Position numbers and translations under genes: made by a program
Shown: one piece after another, positions 1-10,350 of the stretch
Layout: every line of letters starts with the position of its first letter
Position numbering within the stretch: position 1 is the first letter of the stretch
NCBI RefSeq assembly: GCF_023195515.1
Contig: NZ_JALPKR020000002.1
Span: 3,325,001-3,389,000 of the forward strand
Source of the DNA: Variovorax sp. S12S4
Lineage (GTDB): Bacteria > Pseudomonadota > Gammaproteobacteria > Burkholderiales > Burkholderiaceae_C
Length of the DNA: 64,000 nt
Direction: 5' to 3'
The notes under the pieces: model-generated
Database searches by the model: none
What the model saw: only the letters and a program-made list of their open reading frames with translations
What the model was told of the DNA's origin: nothing

Positions 1-2259
1 GGCAATTTCGCGGATGGGCGTGGAGCCGAAGAAGTAGTCGCCGAAGCCCGGGGTTTCGTAGACCAGCTTGCGGTACGCCGCCATGCTCGCGGTCGACAGC
101 TCCGCCGCCGCCGAAAGAAAGGTGGCGGGTGCCGACTTGCCCTGCGGCAGCAGCGTGGCTTCGAGCGTGGCGGCCACCAGTGTCTCGAGGTTGCGCCGGC
201 CGATCTCGCGGTTGGCGTATTTGGAGCCGATGACTTCGCCCTGTTCGGTCAGGCGGATCTGGCCACGCACCGTGCCCGGCGGCTGCGCGAGGATGGCCTG
301 GTAGCTCGGGCCGCCGCCGCGTCCCACCGTGCCGCCTCGGCCATGGAACATGCGCAGGCGGATGGGGTTGGTCTTCTTTTTCTTGTTGAGCTCGTCGAAC
401 AGCGACACCAGCGCAATGCCGGCGCGGTAGAGCTCCCAGTTGCTGGTGAAGATGCCGCCGTCCTTGTTGCTGTCGCTGTAGCCGAGCATCACGTCCTGCT
501 CAGCGCCGGAGCGTTCGATCAGCTCTGCAATGCCGGGCAGGGCGTAGAAGGCGCGAACGATGGGGGCGGCATTGCGCAGGTCTTCGATGGTTTCGAACAG
601 CGGCACCACGATCAGGTCGCAGGTTGCATTGCTGTTCATTGCACCGCGCAGCAGGCCCACTTCCTTTTGCAGCAGCAAGGCTTCGAGCAGGTCGCTCACC
701 GTTTCGGTGTGGCTGATGATGTAGTGGCGAATGGCCGCCGCGCCGTAGCGGGCACGCGCAGTGCGGGCGGCCGCGAAGATCGCGAGTTCGCTCTGTGCGA
801 GCGGCGAATATTCGGCATCGGGCACGCGCAGCGGACGTGCATCGTCGAGCAGCTTGAGCAGCAATTGCTGCTTGGCTTCTTCGGCCAGCGACGCATACGA
901 GGGCTCGATGCGCGCGGTGGCCAGCAGTTCGGCAATCACGGCCTCGTGCTTGTCGGAGCTTTGGCGCAGGTCGACAGTGGCCAGGTGAAAACCGAACACC
1001 TCGACCGCGCGGATCAACGGCCGCAGGCGCGGCGCGGCCAGCACGCTGCCGTGCTTTTCGTTGAGCGACTCTTCCACGGTGCGAAGGTCGGCCAGGAATT
1101 CTTCGGCCGCGGTGTAGGGGTTTTGCGGCGGCACCGCGTGGCGTGCCGCCTCGCCGCCGGTCAGGTCGCGCAGCGTGGCCGCAAGGCGTGCATACACGCC
1201 GGTGAGTGCGCGGCGGTAAGGCTCGTCCTTGCGGTGCTCGCTGGTGTCGGGCGAACGCTCGGCCAGCGCCTGCATTTCGACCGATACATCCACCAGCGTG
1301 GCCGAAAGCGAGAGCTCTCCGCCCAGGTAGTGCACCTCGGTCAGGTAGTGGCGCAGCGCCAACTCGGCCTGCCGGCGCAATGCGTACTCGAGCGTTTCGG
1401 CCGTGACGTTCGGGTTGCCGTCGCGGTCCCCGCCGATCCATTGGCCCATGCGCAGGAAGGGTGCCACCGAGGGCACCACGCCGTTCTGGCCCAGTGTCTT
1501 TTCCAGGTCGGCATAGACGCGCGGAATCTCGCGAAGGAAGGTGGCTTCGTAATAGCTCAGCGCGTTTTCGATTTCGTCGGCCACGGTGAGCTTGGAGAAG
1601 CGCAGCAGGCGCGTCTGCCAGATCTGCGTGACGCGGATGCGCATCTGTGTTTCGTTCTCGGCAAACTCGAGCGGCGTGAGCGCGTCCTTGCCGCCTGCGT
1701 AAGCGCTCTGGCGAAGCTTGATCTCGTCGCGCGTGGTGAGCAGCTGCGCAATGGCGCGCTCGGCGTCGAGGATGCTCTTGCGCTGCACTTCGGTCGGGTG
1801 CGCGGTGAGCACCGGCGACACGTAGCTGTGCGCGAGGGAGGCGACCACTTCGTCGGGCTTGACGCCGGCCTTGCGGATGCGTGCAAGAGCGGTCTGCAGG
1901 TCGCCGTCGGCGCTCTCGCCGGCACGCTCGGCCTCGGTGCGGCGGCGAATCAGGTGCCGGTCTTCCGCCAGGTTGGCCAGGTGGCTGAAGTAGGTGAAGG
2001 CGCGAATCACGCGCACTGTTTCGGCCGCGCTCAGGCCCTTGAGCAGGTTCTTGAGTGCGCGGTCGGCCGCATGGTCCGCGTCACGCCTGAAAGCCACCGA
2101 GAGCGTTCGGATCTTCTCGACCAGCGCGTAGCTTTCTTCGCCCTCCTGCTCGCGGATGACGTCGCCGAGGATGCGGCCCAACAGCCGGATGTCGTCGATC
2201 AGTGGCTGGTCTTCGGCTTGCCGGCGCTTGGCGGGCGCAGGAGTCTTGCTGGCTTTCAT
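1..2259 (-). CDS. ppc: Phosphoenolpyruvate carboxylase, C-terminal end missing
   Basis: Carboxylates phosphoenolpyruvate with bicarbonate to give oxaloacetate, refilling the TCA cycle; cytoplasmic. The frame is open from an ATG at 2259 down to base 1, giving 753 codons of a protein that is usually 880-970 residues, so the last 130-200 residues lie outside the window. Motifs visible: VLTAHPTE with the catalytic His near residue 153, [10 protein letters not shown] near 280, [10 protein letters not shown] near 592-601, and [14 protein letters not shown] near 640, followed by RLTEQGE. The start gives a typical short basic N-terminus ([13 protein letters not shown]). It diverges from hemC across about 100 bp, so the two promoters share that gap. 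No disruption is seen in the visible part. Confidence 0.97.
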   Translation of the reverse strand, partial: MKASKTPAPAKRRQAEDQPLIDDIRLLGRILGDVIREQEGEESYALVEKIRTLSVAFRRDADHAADRALKNLLKGLSAAETVRVIRAFTYFSHLANLAEDRHLIRRRTEAERAGESADGDLQTALARIRKAGVKPDEVVASLAHSYVSPVLTAHPTEVQRKSILDAERAIAQLLTTRDEIKLRQSAYAGGKDALTPLEFAENETQMRIRVTQIWQTRLLRFSKLTVADEIENALSYYEATFLREIPRVYADLEKTLGQNGVVPSVAPFLRMGQWIGGDRDGNPNVTAETLEYALRRQAELALRHYLTEVHYLGGELSLSATLVDVSVEMQALAERSPDTSEHRKDEPYRRALTGVYARLAATLRDLTGGEAARHAVPPQNPYTAAEEFLADLRTVEESLNEKHGSVLAAPRLRPLIRAVEVFGFHLATVDLRQSSDKHEAVIAELLATARIEPSYASLAEEAKQQLLLKLLDDARPLRVPDAEYSPLAQSELAIFAAARTARARYGAAAIRHYIISHTETVSDLLEALLLQKEVGLLRGAMNSNATCDLIVVPLFETIEDLRNAAPIVRAFYALPGIAELIERSGAEQDVMLGYSDSNKDGGIFTSNWELYRAGIALVSLFDELNKKKKTNPIRLRMFHGRGGTVGRGGGPSYQAILAQPPGTVRGQIRLTEQGEVIGSKYANREIGRRNLETLVAATLEATLLPQGKSAPATFLSAAAELSTASMAAYRKLVYETPGFGDYFFGSTPIREIA

Positions 2260-2361
2260 TCGATGTTTTTCCTGGACTAGAAAGGAGACGTCGCCTGCGT
2301 TGCTGCGGCGCAACATGCTAGCATTCCGGCGGTCTGAAACATGTACTTTTTGGGAGCGATC

Positions 2362-3267
2362 TTGAGCAACATCGTGATCGCCACGCGCGAAAGCCGGCTG
2401 GCCCTGTGGCAAGCCGAACACGTGCAAGCGCTGCTGCAAGAAAGAGGCCACACGGTCAGCTTGCTGGGAATGACCACGCGGGGCGACCAGATCCTCGACA
2501 AGTCGCTCAGCAAGGTGGGCGGCAAGGGCCTCTTCGTGAAAGAACTCGAACTCGCCCTGGAAGAAGGCCGCGCCGACATCGCGGTTCATTCCCTCAAGGA
2601 CGTGCCGATGGATTTGCCCGAGGGCTTTGTCCTGGCCTGCGTGCTCGAACGCGAAGACCCGCGCGACGCGCTGGTGTCGCCCCGCTACGCCTCGCTGGAC
2701 GAACTGCCGCAGGGCGCAGTCGTCGGTACCTCCAGCCTGCGGCGCGTGGTGCTGCTGCGAGCCATGCGGCCCGACCTGCGCATCGAGCCGCTGCGGGGCA
2801 ACCTCGACACCCGCCTTCGCAAGCTCGACGAAGGCCAGTACGACGCCATCGTGCTCGCTGCAGCCGGGCTCAAGCGGCTTGGCCTTGAATCGCGCATCCG
2901 GGTTGCGTTCGATCCCGACATCATGCTGCCGGCCGCAGGGCAGGGTGCGCTCGGCATCGAGGTGCGGGCCGACCGCGCCGACCTGATTGCATTGCTCGCG
3001 CCGCTGTCGTACCGCAGCGACTGGCTGGCCACCGCCGCCGAGCGCGCGGTGAGCCGATCGATGGGTGGCAGCTGCTCGATGCCGCTGGCCGCGCACGCGC
3101 GCTGGCAGGCCGACGGCACGCTGCGCATCGATGCGGCCTGGGGCGATCCGGAAGGCAACGCCGCGCTGGTGCGGATTCACGCCCAGGCCGAAACGGCCGA
3201 TTTCGCGCAGGCAGGCGCGCTCGGCGAACGGGCCGCAGACCTGCTGCGCGGCGCAGGCGCGCACTGA
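2362..3267 (+). CDS. hemC: Porphobilinogen deaminase (hydroxymethylbilane synthase)
   Basis: Joins four porphobilinogen molecules into hydroxymethylbilane, an early step of heme synthesis. The N-terminus [18 protein letters not shown] and the central GTSSLRR and LRGNLDTRL segments are family hallmarks. The Cys in [12 protein letters not shown] near residue 237 is the expected attachment point for the dipyrromethane cofactor. I chose the TTG at 2362 because GGGAG lies about 6 bases upstream and the protein (301 aa) then starts like its relatives. An in-frame ATG at 2341 would add seven residues but has no clear ribosome site. It is the first gene of a hemC-hemD-hemX-hemY run. Confidence 0.95.
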   Translation: MSNIVIATRESRLALWQAEHVQALLQERGHTVSLLGMTTRGDQILDKSLSKVGGKGLFVKELELALEEGRADIAVHSLKDVPMDLPEGFVLACVLEREDPRDALVSPRYASLDELPQGAVVGTSSLRRVVLLRAMRPDLRIEPLRGNLDTRLRKLDEGQYDAIVLAAAGLKRLGLESRIRVAFDPDIMLPAAGQGALGIEVRADRADLIALLAPLSYRSDWLATAAERAVSRSMGGSCSMPLAAHARWQADGTLRIDAAWGDPEGNAALVRIHAQAETADFAQAGALGERAADLLRGAGAH

Positions 3268-3284
3268 GCGCAGACCAAAGACAG

Positions 3285-4058
3285 ATGGCCGCCAAGCCCG
3301 TCATCGTCACGCGGCCGGCGCGCGAGGCCGCGCAGTGGGTGGACGACTTTCGCGCCGCAGGGCTGGTTGCTGCGGCACTGCCGTTGATCGTGATCGAACC
3401 GGCCGCCGACGCTGAACCCCTGCGGACCGCCTGGCGGCGAATTTCGGACTACGCCGCGCTGATGTTCGTGAGCGCGGCTGCAGTGGAGCACTTTTTTTCC
3501 TATGCCGAGAAGAATGCCATTGCGGCGGGTCCGCGCTTCTGGGCCACCGGCCCCGGCACGGCGCGCGCCCTTCGGCGCGCCGGCGTGCCCGACGAAGCCA
3601 TCGACGCACCGCCGCCCGATGCATCGAGCTTCGACTCCGAAGCCTTGTGGGAGCGCGTGAAAGGCCAAGTTTCGGCGGGCGTGCGGGTGCTCATCGTCCG
3701 CGGCGGCGACGCGGCGGGAAACCCGAAGGGGCGCGACTGGCTCGCCAATGAAATCGATGCCGCGCGTGGATTGCGCGACACGGTGGTCGCCTACCGCCGC
3801 CTGTCGCCCTCATTCGGCGACGAGGAGCGCGCACTCGCACTCGATGGTGCAGAAGGGCGCGCGGTCTGGCTGTTCAGCAGCTCCGAGGCCATCGCCAATT
3901 TGCAAGTGGCAATGCCCACGACCGGCTGGCAGGCAGCCAGCGCCGTGGCCACGCACGCACGCATCGGCGAGGCCGCGCGCGCCGCGGGATTCGGATCGGT
4001 GCGCGTGTGCAGTCCCCAGCGTGAGGCGTTGATCGCGTCGATAGAATCCTTCTCATGA
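3285..4058 (+). CDS. hemD: Uroporphyrinogen-III synthase
   Basis: Closes hydroxymethylbilane to uroporphyrinogen III with inversion of ring D. The 257-residue protein starts [15 protein letters not shown], the usual beginning of HemD, and contains the [11 protein letters not shown] and [12 protein letters not shown] segments that line the cleft of this two-domain fold. HemD is poorly conserved, so the call leans on position: 17 bp after hemC and overlapping hemX by 4 bp (ATGA), which suggests translational coupling. Confidence 0.92.
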   Translation: MAAKPVIVTRPAREAAQWVDDFRAAGLVAAALPLIVIEPAADAEPLRTAWRRISDYAALMFVSAAAVEHFFSYAEKNAIAAGPRFWATGPGTARALRRAGVPDEAIDAPPPDASSFDSEALWERVKGQVSAGVRVLIVRGGDAAGNPKGRDWLANEIDAARGLRDTVVAYRRLSPSFGDEERALALDGAEGRAVWLFSSSEAIANLQVAMPTTGWQAASAVATHARIGEAARAAGFGSVRVCSPQREALIASIESFS

Positions 4059-5146
4059 GTGCCGCGTCTCCGTCCGACGACTTCTCCCCCCCAACTGCCG
4101 CCGCGCCGGTGCCCGCAACGCTCGTGGCGCCGCAGTCGCCAGAGGCGCTGGCGGCCGCCGCAACAACGCTCTCCCGTATCGGCTTGGGCCTGCTGGCCCT
4201 CGTGTCGCTCGCGGCACTGGCCATTGCGATTGCGCTCTGGCAGAAGGTGAGCGGCATGCAGGAGCAGCTGGCGCGCCAGAGCGCGGATGCGCAGGCCCAG
4301 TCGCTCGAGGCGCGCACGCTCGCGCGGCAGGCCATGGATACCGTGCGCGACACCGCAGCGCGCGCCGCCCTTACCGAAACCCGTGTGGCCGAAGTTGCGC
4401 TGCAGCGCTCGCAACTCGAAGAACTCATGCAAAGCCTCTCGCGTTCGCGCGACGAGAACCTGGTGGTCGACATCGAATCGGCCGTGCGCCTGGCGCTGCA
4501 GCAGGCCCAGGTCACCGGCAGCGTGGAGCCCTTGCTGGCAGCGCTCAAGTCGGGCGACCTGCGTATCGCGCGCGCCGCGCAGCCCAGGCTTGCGCCGCTG
4601 CAGCGCGCCATGCAACGCGATGCCGACCGCCTGCGCAGCAGCGCCAGCGCCGACAGCGGCGAGGCGCTGCAGAAACTCGACGAACTGATGCGCAGCGTGG
4701 ACGACCTGCCGCCGCTCAATGCCGTGGCCACGCGCGGCTCCGGCGTCAACGCCTGGCAGCCAGAGCCCATTCCGGCCGATGCGGCCTGGTGGGAGCGGGC
4801 GCTGCTGACCGTGCGTGCCGAACTGCGGTCGCTGGTGCGCGTCGGCCGCATCGAGCGCCCCGAAGCCGTGCTGCTGGCGCCCGACCAGACCTACTTCCTG
4901 CGCGAGAACCTCAAGCTCAAGCTGCTCAACGCAAGGCTTTCCCTGCTGTCCCGGCAGGTGGATTCCGCGCGCAGCGAGCTCGCCACGGTGTCCGCATCGC
5001 TGAACCGCTATTTCGATCCCGCGTCGCGGCGCACGCAAGCAGCCGCCACGCTGCTGCAGCAGCTCCAGGCACAGGTGAAGACCTCCGAACCCCCGCGCAT
5101 CGACGACACCTTGGCCGCTCTCGCAACGGCAGCGGCGGGGCGCTGA
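4055..5146 (+). CDS. hemX: HemX-like inner-membrane protein
   Basis: Member of the HemX family, often labelled uroporphyrinogen-III C-methyltransferase although this protein has no SAM-binding methylase motif. The 363 residues show a Pro/Ala-rich cytoplasmic start, one membrane helix near residues 45-65 (LGLLALVSLAALAIAIALW), then a long helical and probably coiled-coil periplasmic part rich in Gln, Arg and Glu (about 66-150). The ALLTVRAELRSLVRVGRIE stretch near 250 is typical of the family. It overlaps hemD by 4 bp and ends 1 bp before hemY. Its biochemical role is unproven; the heme context is from gene order. Confidence 0.88.
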   Translation: MSAASPSDDFSPPTAAAPVPATLVAPQSPEALAAAATTLSRIGLGLLALVSLAALAIAIALWQKVSGMQEQLARQSADAQAQSLEARTLARQAMDTVRDTAARAALTETRVAEVALQRSQLEELMQSLSRSRDENLVVDIESAVRLALQQAQVTGSVEPLLAALKSGDLRIARAAQPRLAPLQRAMQRDADRLRSSASADSGEALQKLDELMRSVDDLPPLNAVATRGSGVNAWQPEPIPADAAWWERALLTVRAELRSLVRVGRIERPEAVLLAPDQTYFLRENLKLKLLNARLSLLSRQVDSARSELATVSASLNRYFDPASRRTQAAATLLQQLQAQVKTSEPPRIDDTLAALATAAAGR

Positions 5147-5147
5147 C

Positions 5148-6431
5148 ATGAGAGCAGCCCTCTGGCTTCTGGCGCTGTTCGCCATTGCCGCGGCGGTGGC
5201 GCTGTTCGCCGGCAACAACCAGGGCACGATCACCGTGTTCTGGCCGCCATGGCGCGTGGACCTTTCGCTGAACCTGGTGCTGGTGATCCTGCTGGGCGCC
5301 TTCGCTCTGCTGCACCTTGCGCTACGTGGCCTGGCGGCGCTGTTCTCTCTTCCGACCCAGGCACGCCAGTGGCGGCTGCAGCAGAAGGAACGCACGCTGC
5401 ATTCGGCCTTGCTCGACGCCATGGTGCAGTTGCTCTCAGGCCGCTTCTCGCGCGCGCGCAAGGCCGCGCAAGCCGCGCTGGTGCAAGAGAAAACTCTGGC
5501 AGCGCTGGGCGCCAACCTGCCGCAGGCGCAGCAGGTCCGCGTGATCTCGCATCTGCTGGCCGCCGAGAGCGCACAGGCATTGCAAGACCGGCCCGCGCGC
5601 GATGCCCATCTGCAGCAAGCCCTCAATGAAAGCGTCGACCGGACCGTGCTGGCAAGCCCCGAGACGCGCGAAGGCGTGCAGCTGCGCGCCGCGCGCTGGG
5701 CGCTCGAAGACCGCGATCCAGCGGGCGCACTGGCCCGGCTCGAAGAGCTTCCGCAAGGCGTGCAGCGCCGAACGCTTGCGCTGCGCATTCGCCTGAAAGC
5801 GGCCCGCCAGGACCGGCGCACGCTCGAAGCGCTGGAAACCGCGCGCCTGCTTGCCAAGCACCGCGCTTTTTCCGACGCCGCTGCGCAGAGCATCGTGCGG
5901 GGCCTGGCCACCGAACTGCTGGGCGGCGCGCACGACCCGGCGCAATTGCTCCGCGCCTGGGGCGAGCTCGACGCCGCCGAGCGCGAAATGCCAGAGGTGG
6001 CGATTCATGCCGCCCAGCGCATGGTGGCCCTGCGCGGCGACCTTGCCTTGGCACGGGGCTGGCTGCTGCCGGCCTGGGAGCGCATGGTGTCGCAGCCGCG
6101 CGGCCTCGGCGATGCGTTGCGCGTCAGGTTGGCGCGCGCGCTCGAGGCGGGGCTCGATTCGGTGGACGCCGATTGGCTCGCCCGCATCGAGACGGCGCAA
6201 CGCAACAACCCGAGCGACCCCAATCTGCAATACCTGGCCGGCATGGCGTGCATGAAGCGGCAGCTGTGGGGCAAGGCCCAGCAGCTGCTCATGCAGGCCG
6301 GCATGGGCTTGCAGGACACGGACCTTTATCGCCGTGCATGGCTCGCGCTGGCCGAACTGGCCGAGGCGCGTGGAGACGCGGAGCAGGCCGCTGCCGCGTG
6401 GAAGCGCGCGGCCCAGGCGGAGAAGGCCTGA
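5148..6431 (+). CDS. hemY: HemY-like membrane protein of the heme operon
   Basis: Proteobacterial HemY, a membrane-anchored TPR protein tied to late heme synthesis; it is not the Bacillus protoporphyrinogen oxidase of the same name. The 427-residue protein has two N-terminal membrane helices (about 3-22 and 40-62) separated by a loop with NNQGTITVFWPPWRVDLS, then helical repeats up to a degenerate TPR end. NPNLQYLAGMACMKRQLWGK near residue 350 matches a TPR-like unit. It is the last gene of the hem operon and is followed by a strong terminator at 6495-6524. Confidence 0.9.
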   Translation: MRAALWLLALFAIAAAVALFAGNNQGTITVFWPPWRVDLSLNLVLVILLGAFALLHLALRGLAALFSLPTQARQWRLQQKERTLHSALLDAMVQLLSGRFSRARKAAQAALVQEKTLAALGANLPQAQQVRVISHLLAAESAQALQDRPARDAHLQQALNESVDRTVLASPETREGVQLRAARWALEDRDPAGALARLEELPQGVQRRTLALRIRLKAARQDRRTLEALETARLLAKHRAFSDAAAQSIVRGLATELLGGAHDPAQLLRAWGELDAAEREMPEVAIHAAQRMVALRGDLALARGWLLPAWERMVSQPRGLGDALRVRLARALEAGLDSVDADWLARIETAQRNNPSDPNLQYLAGMACMKRQLWGKAQQLLMQAGMGLQDTDLYRRAWLALAELAEARGDAEQAAAAWKRAAQAEKA

Positions 6432-6494
6432 GCATTCGGCTGCGACGTTGCTGCGGGTCGCTGTTGCCGGCAGGCATCTCTTCGTTTCCCCATA

Positions 6495-6524
6495 AAAAAA
6501 CGGCGCCAATCGGCGCCGTTTTTT
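6495..6524. terminator. Bidirectional Rho-independent terminator between hemY and rne
   Basis: A perfect 13-bp inverted repeat (6495-6507 with 6512-6524) holds a GGCGCC core flanked by six A on one side and six T on the other, with a 4-base loop. It therefore works as an intrinsic terminator in both directions, for the hem operon on the plus strand and for rne on the minus strand. Confidence 0.93.
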
Positions 6525-6557
6525 ATTGCGTCAGGCCCGAGGGCCTGATGAGCATCT

Positions 6558-9500
6558 TCAGTTCACGCCTTGCGCGTCGGTCGAGGCCTTCTCGAAAGGC
6601 AGCGTCATTGCGCTGAGCTCGCGGCGGGTTTCGACCAGCACCAGCGGACCTTCATCGAGCGTGATCGCGGGCGGGCGTTCGCGCGGCACATGCACCGGCT
6701 TCGGCTCGGCCGCGATGGCGGCGCGGGCCTGTGCAATGCGCTCTGCATCGGAGTTGACCCACTGCAGACCCGAGCGCTCGGCGATTTGCGCGAGTTCGTT
6801 CAGCGGCAGTTCGAAGGGCTGAACCTTAGGCAGGGCACGGCCGTTGGCGGCGGGCTTGCTGCTGCTCTTTTCGACGGCAATCGGTGCCGCGACGGGAGCG
6901 GGAGCGAAGCTTGCCACCGGTGCAACTGCTTCCACAGGCGCAACGGCTTGCACAGGTGCCACCGGAGCGGCAACCGATGCAGGCGCCGCTGCAGGACGGT
7001 CGAAGTAGCTCCGCGGTGCTGCGGGTGCACGCGATTCTTCTTCGGGCATTGCAGCGCGGGCTTCGTTCGGCTCGGCCACGGCGTTGTCGGCCGATGCGCC
7101 AGCCACGTTGGCTTCGCTTTCGTCGCGCGGACCGCGTTCACGGCGGTCGCGGCCGTAACGGTCGCGCGAACGGCCGCGGCGCTCGTCGCCTTCACGGCGC
7201 GGTGCCTGATCGTTGGCATCGGTTTCGCCTTCAGCGCCCGGAGCGACGGCAGTTGCCTCGTCGGCGGGTGCCTGTGCTTCGCCGTTGGCAAAGCGCGGCT
7301 GGCCTTCATTGCGGCGCTCACGGCGGCCGTCGTTGCGCTCGCCACGCTGGCCACGCTCTTCACGGCCATTGCGCGGTGCGCGCTCGGCTTGCGAGCCGTC
7401 CTGCGGAGCGACGTTGTTGTCGTCGCCGGACGCTTCGCGCGGTGCGTCGGTGCCATTGCGCTGTTCGTTGCGCTCACCGCGTTCGCCACGGTCCGCACGT
7501 TCGCCGCGCTCACCGCCACGTTCACGGCGTTCGCCGCGGGCGCGAGGCGCGCGTTCTGCCGGGGCATTGCCTTCGTCGCCGGCGGGCGCGAGTTGCTGCG
7601 CTTCGAGGTTGCCGTCGATCAGCTCGGCCGATGCGGGCCGTGCTTCGCGGCCTTCGCCTTCGCGGCGCTCGCCGCGGCCACCGCGGCGCTGTTCGCCTTC
7701 GCGCGGACCGCGTGCTTCACGGGGTTCGCGCTGTTCGCGGGGCTCGCGCTGTTCACGCGGTTCGCGTTGCTCGCGCGGCAGTGCGGCTTCGTTGCGCTGT
7801 TCGCCGCTGCGGCCTTCGCGGCCTTCACCACGGCGCTCGCCACCGCGACCGCCGCGGCGTTCGCCGTCGCGGCCGCCGGAACGGCCGCCGTTTTCGCTGC
7901 GGCCTTCGCCGCCGCGGCCACCGCGGCGCTGCTCGCCGTCGCGGGCGCCGCGTGCTTCGCCGTCACGGCCGGAACGGCCGCCATCACGGCGCGCGGGCTT
8001 CGGCGCTTCCACGGGAATCACGGCAGGTGCGGGCGCCGGTGCCGGCGTGCCGCCGAACCAGCTCTTGATGCGAGCGAAGAAGCCCATTTCGGCCGGTGCG
8101 GGTGCGCTTGCCACGGGCGGTGCAACCGGCGCCGGAGCAACGGCGGGCGTGCGCACGGCTTCGGGCCTGGGCGGCACCACGGGTGCCGGTGCGTCGGGCA
8201 GCACGCCCTTGATGACCGGCGTCTGCTTGTTGGTCGGTTCCTGCGAACGGCGCGTGACGGCCGTCGGGTCTTCGATCTCGTCAGCCATCTTGTAGCTGGC
8301 TTCGATGTGGTCGAGGCGCGGATCGTCGTGCTTCAGGCGTTCGAGCTTGTAGTTCGGCGTTTCGAGCGTCTTGTTGGGCACCATCAGCACGGTGACGCGC
8401 TGCTTGAGCTCGATCTTGGCGATTTCAGGGCGCTTTTCGTTCAGCAGGAACGACGCCACTTCGACCGGCACTTGCACATGCACTGCGGCCGTGTTGTCCT
8501 TCAGGCACTCTTCCTGGATGACGCGCAGGATCTGCAGCGCGCTCGATTCGGTGTCGCGGATGTGGCCCGAGCCGCCGCAGCGGGGGCAGGGGATCGACGA
8601 ACCTTCGCTGAGCGCCGGCTTCAGGCGCTGGCGGCTCATTTCCATCAGGCCGAACTTGCTGATGGAGCCGAACTGCACGCGGGCGCGGTCTTGCCGGAGC
8701 GCGTCGCGCAGGCGGCTTTCGACTTCGCGGCGGTTCTTCGACTCGTCCATGTCGATGAAGTCGATGACGATCAGGCCGCCCAGGTCGCGCAGGCGCATCT
8801 GGCGGGCCACTTCGTCGGCGGCTTCGAGGTTGGTGCGGGTGGCGGTTTCTTCGATGTCGCCGCCCTTGATGGCGCGGGCCGAGTTCACGTCGACCGAGAC
8901 CAGCGCCTCGGTGTGGTCGATCACGATGGCGCCGCCCGAGGGCAGCTGCACGGTGCGGGCGTAGGCCGATTCGATCTGGTGCTCGATCTGGAAGCGGCTG
9001 AACAGCGCCGCGTCGTCGCGGTACCGCTTCACGCGGGCGGCATGCTCGGGCATGACGTGCGCCATGAACTGCTGCGCCTGGTCGTAGATGTCGTCGGTGT
9101 CGATCAGGATGTCGCCGATGTCGTGATTGAAATAGTCACGAATGGCGCGAATGACGAGCGACGATTCCTGATAGATCAGGAAGGCGCCCTTGCCGCCCTT
9201 GGCCGCGCCGTCGATGGCCGTCCAGAGCTTGAGCAGGTAGTTCAGGTCCCACTGGAGTTCGGGCGCCGAGCGGCCGATGCCGGCGGTGCGCGCGATGATG
9301 CTCATGCCCTTGGGGTACTCGAGCTGGTCCATCGCCTCCTTGAGTTCGGCGCGGTCGTCGCCCTCGATGCGCCGGCTCACGCCGCCGCCGCGCGGGTTGT
9401 TGGGCATCAGCACCACATAGCGGCCGGCCAGCGAGATGAAGGTGGTGAGGGCTGCGCCCTTGTTGCCGCGTTCTTCCTTTTCGACCTGGACGACCAGTTC

Positions 9501-9791
9501 CTGGCCTTCCTTGATGACGTCCTGGATGCGTGCCTGGTTGGCGGAAACGCCTTCGGCGAAGTATTGCTTGGAGATTTCCTTGAACGGCAGGAAGCCGTGG
9601 CGGTCTTCACCGTAATCGACGAAACAGGCTTCGAGCGAGGGCTCGACGCGCGTGACAACAGCCTTGTAGATGTTGCCCTTGCGCTGTTCGCGCCCTTCGA
9701 TCTCGATTTCGTAGTCGAGGAGCTTTTGCCCGTCGACGATGGCCAGGCGGCGTTCTTCGGCCTGCGTGGCATTGATCAGCATCCGCTTCAT
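6558..9791 (-). CDS. rne: Ribonuclease E
   Basis: Main endoribonuclease of mRNA decay and rRNA/tRNA processing, and scaffold of the degradosome at the inner membrane. It starts [10 protein letters not shown] as in other RNase E proteins. An S1 domain (about 38-120) is followed by the DNase-I-like catalytic part with [10 protein letters not shown] near 300 and [12 protein letters not shown] near 340, which carry the metal-binding Asp residues, and by the zinc-link CPRCGGSGH near 400. After residue about 520 the protein is low in complexity: an Ala/Pro-rich linker, then a very Arg/Gly/Glu-rich region (about 600-880) with EQREPR repeats, then a short conserved tail. At 1077 aa it is a full-length type I enzyme. 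Its leader (9792 onward) contains hairpins that could serve autoregulation. Confidence 0.97.
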   Translation of the reverse strand: MKRMLINATQAEERRLAIVDGQKLLDYEIEIEGREQRKGNIYKAVVTRVEPSLEACFVDYGEDRHGFLPFKEISKQYFAEGVSANQARIQDVIKEGQELVVQVEKEERGNKGAALTTFISLAGRYVVLMPNNPRGGGVSRRIEGDDRAELKEAMDQLEYPKGMSIIARTAGIGRSAPELQWDLNYLLKLWTAIDGAAKGGKGAFLIYQESSLVIRAIRDYFNHDIGDILIDTDDIYDQAQQFMAHVMPEHAARVKRYRDDAALFSRFQIEHQIESAYARTVQLPSGGAIVIDHTEALVSVDVNSARAIKGGDIEETATRTNLEAADEVARQMRLRDLGGLIVIDFIDMDESKNRREVESRLRDALRQDRARVQFGSISKFGLMEMSRQRLKPALSEGSSIPCPRCGGSGHIRDTESSALQILRVIQEECLKDNTAAVHVQVPVEVASFLLNEKRPEIAKIELKQRVTVLMVPNKTLETPNYKLERLKHDDPRLDHIEASYKMADEIEDPTAVTRRSQEPTNKQTPVIKGVLPDAPAPVVPPRPEAVRTPAVAPAPVAPPVASAPAPAEMGFFARIKSWFGGTPAPAPAPAVIPVEAPKPARRDGGRSGRDGEARGARDGEQRRGGRGGEGRSENGGRSGGRDGERRGGRGGERRGEGREGRSGEQRNEAALPREQREPREQREPREQREPREARGPREGEQRRGGRGERREGEGREARPASAELIDGNLEAQQLAPAGDEGNAPAERAPRARGERRERGGERGERADRGERGERNEQRNGTDAPREASGDDNNVAPQDGSQAERAPRNGREERGQRGERNDGRRERRNEGQPRFANGEAQAPADEATAVAPGAEGETDANDQAPRREGDERRGRSRDRYGRDRRERGPRDESEANVAGASADNAVAEPNEARAAMPEEESRAPAAPRSYFDRPAAAPASVAAPVAPVQAVAPVEAVAPVASFAPAPVAAPIAVEKSSSKPAANGRALPKVQPFELPLNELAQIAERSGLQWVNSDAERIAQARAAIAAEPKPVHVPRERPPAITLDEGPLVLVETRRELSAMTLPFEKASTDAQGVN
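7725..7790 (-). repeat. 18-bp tandem repeats inside rne (EQREPR units)
   Basis: On the minus strand the coding sequence repeats a unit translating as EQREPR about four times in a row within the Arg-rich C-terminal region of RNase E. The copies differ by a few bases. Such in-frame repeats can vary in number without breaking the gene. Confidence 0.75.
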
Positions 9792-10350
9792 GATGCGTTG
9801 TCCTTATATGTATCGTTCTACCGGCCCATGACGGGCCAACGATGCACGGACGACGCCCGCGAAACGAGGGGAATTGCCGCTTGGCCCCGGATGCTGTCAC
9901 TGCCGCGGCAAGCGCGAACAGGCCTCTTGAACGTCAGTTCAAGAAGACAGCCGGGGTGGGGGCGCGTGGATGGGCGCGAGCCAGATTCGGTGTTGAGCAG
10001 CTATCTTATTGATAGCTGGTTGCGCAATGGTGGCGCGCGGTGCGGATGATTCAATGCCTGAGGCCGCTGGCAAAAGCCAGGTGGGCCAACGCAGGCACAG
10101 TTGAATCAGCAGCATCAACACAAGGGACTCGCTTCGATCCGCTTGCAGCTTGGAAGCTGCAGGCTGGGTATTCCGTATCGGTGTTTCGTGGGTGTCGGCT
10201 TGACTTGGGTGCCGGGTCTGCCACTTTGCGCAATTGCGCGGGGTTTGCAGTCTCGGCGCCAAAGCGGCATCGACCTCGCAGCGTTGTCCTGGGCGTTTGA
10301 CTGCAGTGATCTAAACTTCTGTCTAATCAAGCACTTACACGACCGCGCTG
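9792..10350. other. Gene-free interval between divergent rne and rluC, with hairpins
   Basis: 559 bp without a supported gene. It should hold the promoter and leader of rne (minus strand) and the promoter of rluC (plus strand). Visible structures: a GGCCC/GGGCC hairpin at 9823-9837; a perfect 8-bp inverted repeat TCTTGAAC/GTTCAAGA at 9925-9944; the CTATC/GATAG repeat at 9998-10018; and a GCAGCTT/AAGCTGC palindrome at 10145-10160. Enteric rne genes carry a long structured leader used for autoregulation, so a similar role is possible here. I could not pick confident -35/-10 boxes. Confidence 0.6.
9998..10018. repeat. Short palindromic repeat (CAGCTATC / GATAGCTG)
   Basis: An 8-bp perfect inverted repeat with a 5-base TTATT loop, AT-rich against its surroundings and followed by GTTGCGCAA. 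It resembles the short AGCTA..TAGCT dispersed repeats that I recall from Comamonadaceae genomes. Copy number in this genome cannot be judged from one window. Confidence 0.55.

Noticed and set aside
343..2280. A 645-codon frame antisense to ppc
   Set aside because: ppc on the other strand carries all catalytic motifs; the antisense frame has none.
2341..2361. ATG at 2341 as hemC start
   Set aside because: Adds residues not seen in relatives and lacks a ribosome site; the TTG at 2362 has GGGAG. It is kept as an alternative.
3791..5911. A 706-codon frame antisense to hemD-hemX-hemY
   Set aside because: Low-complexity Ser/Arg/Ala translation opposite three good genes.
6570..10049. A 1159-codon open frame antisense to rne
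   Set aside because: It mirrors rne exactly, has Ala/Arg/Phe-biased composition and no domain; it is a by-product of high GC.
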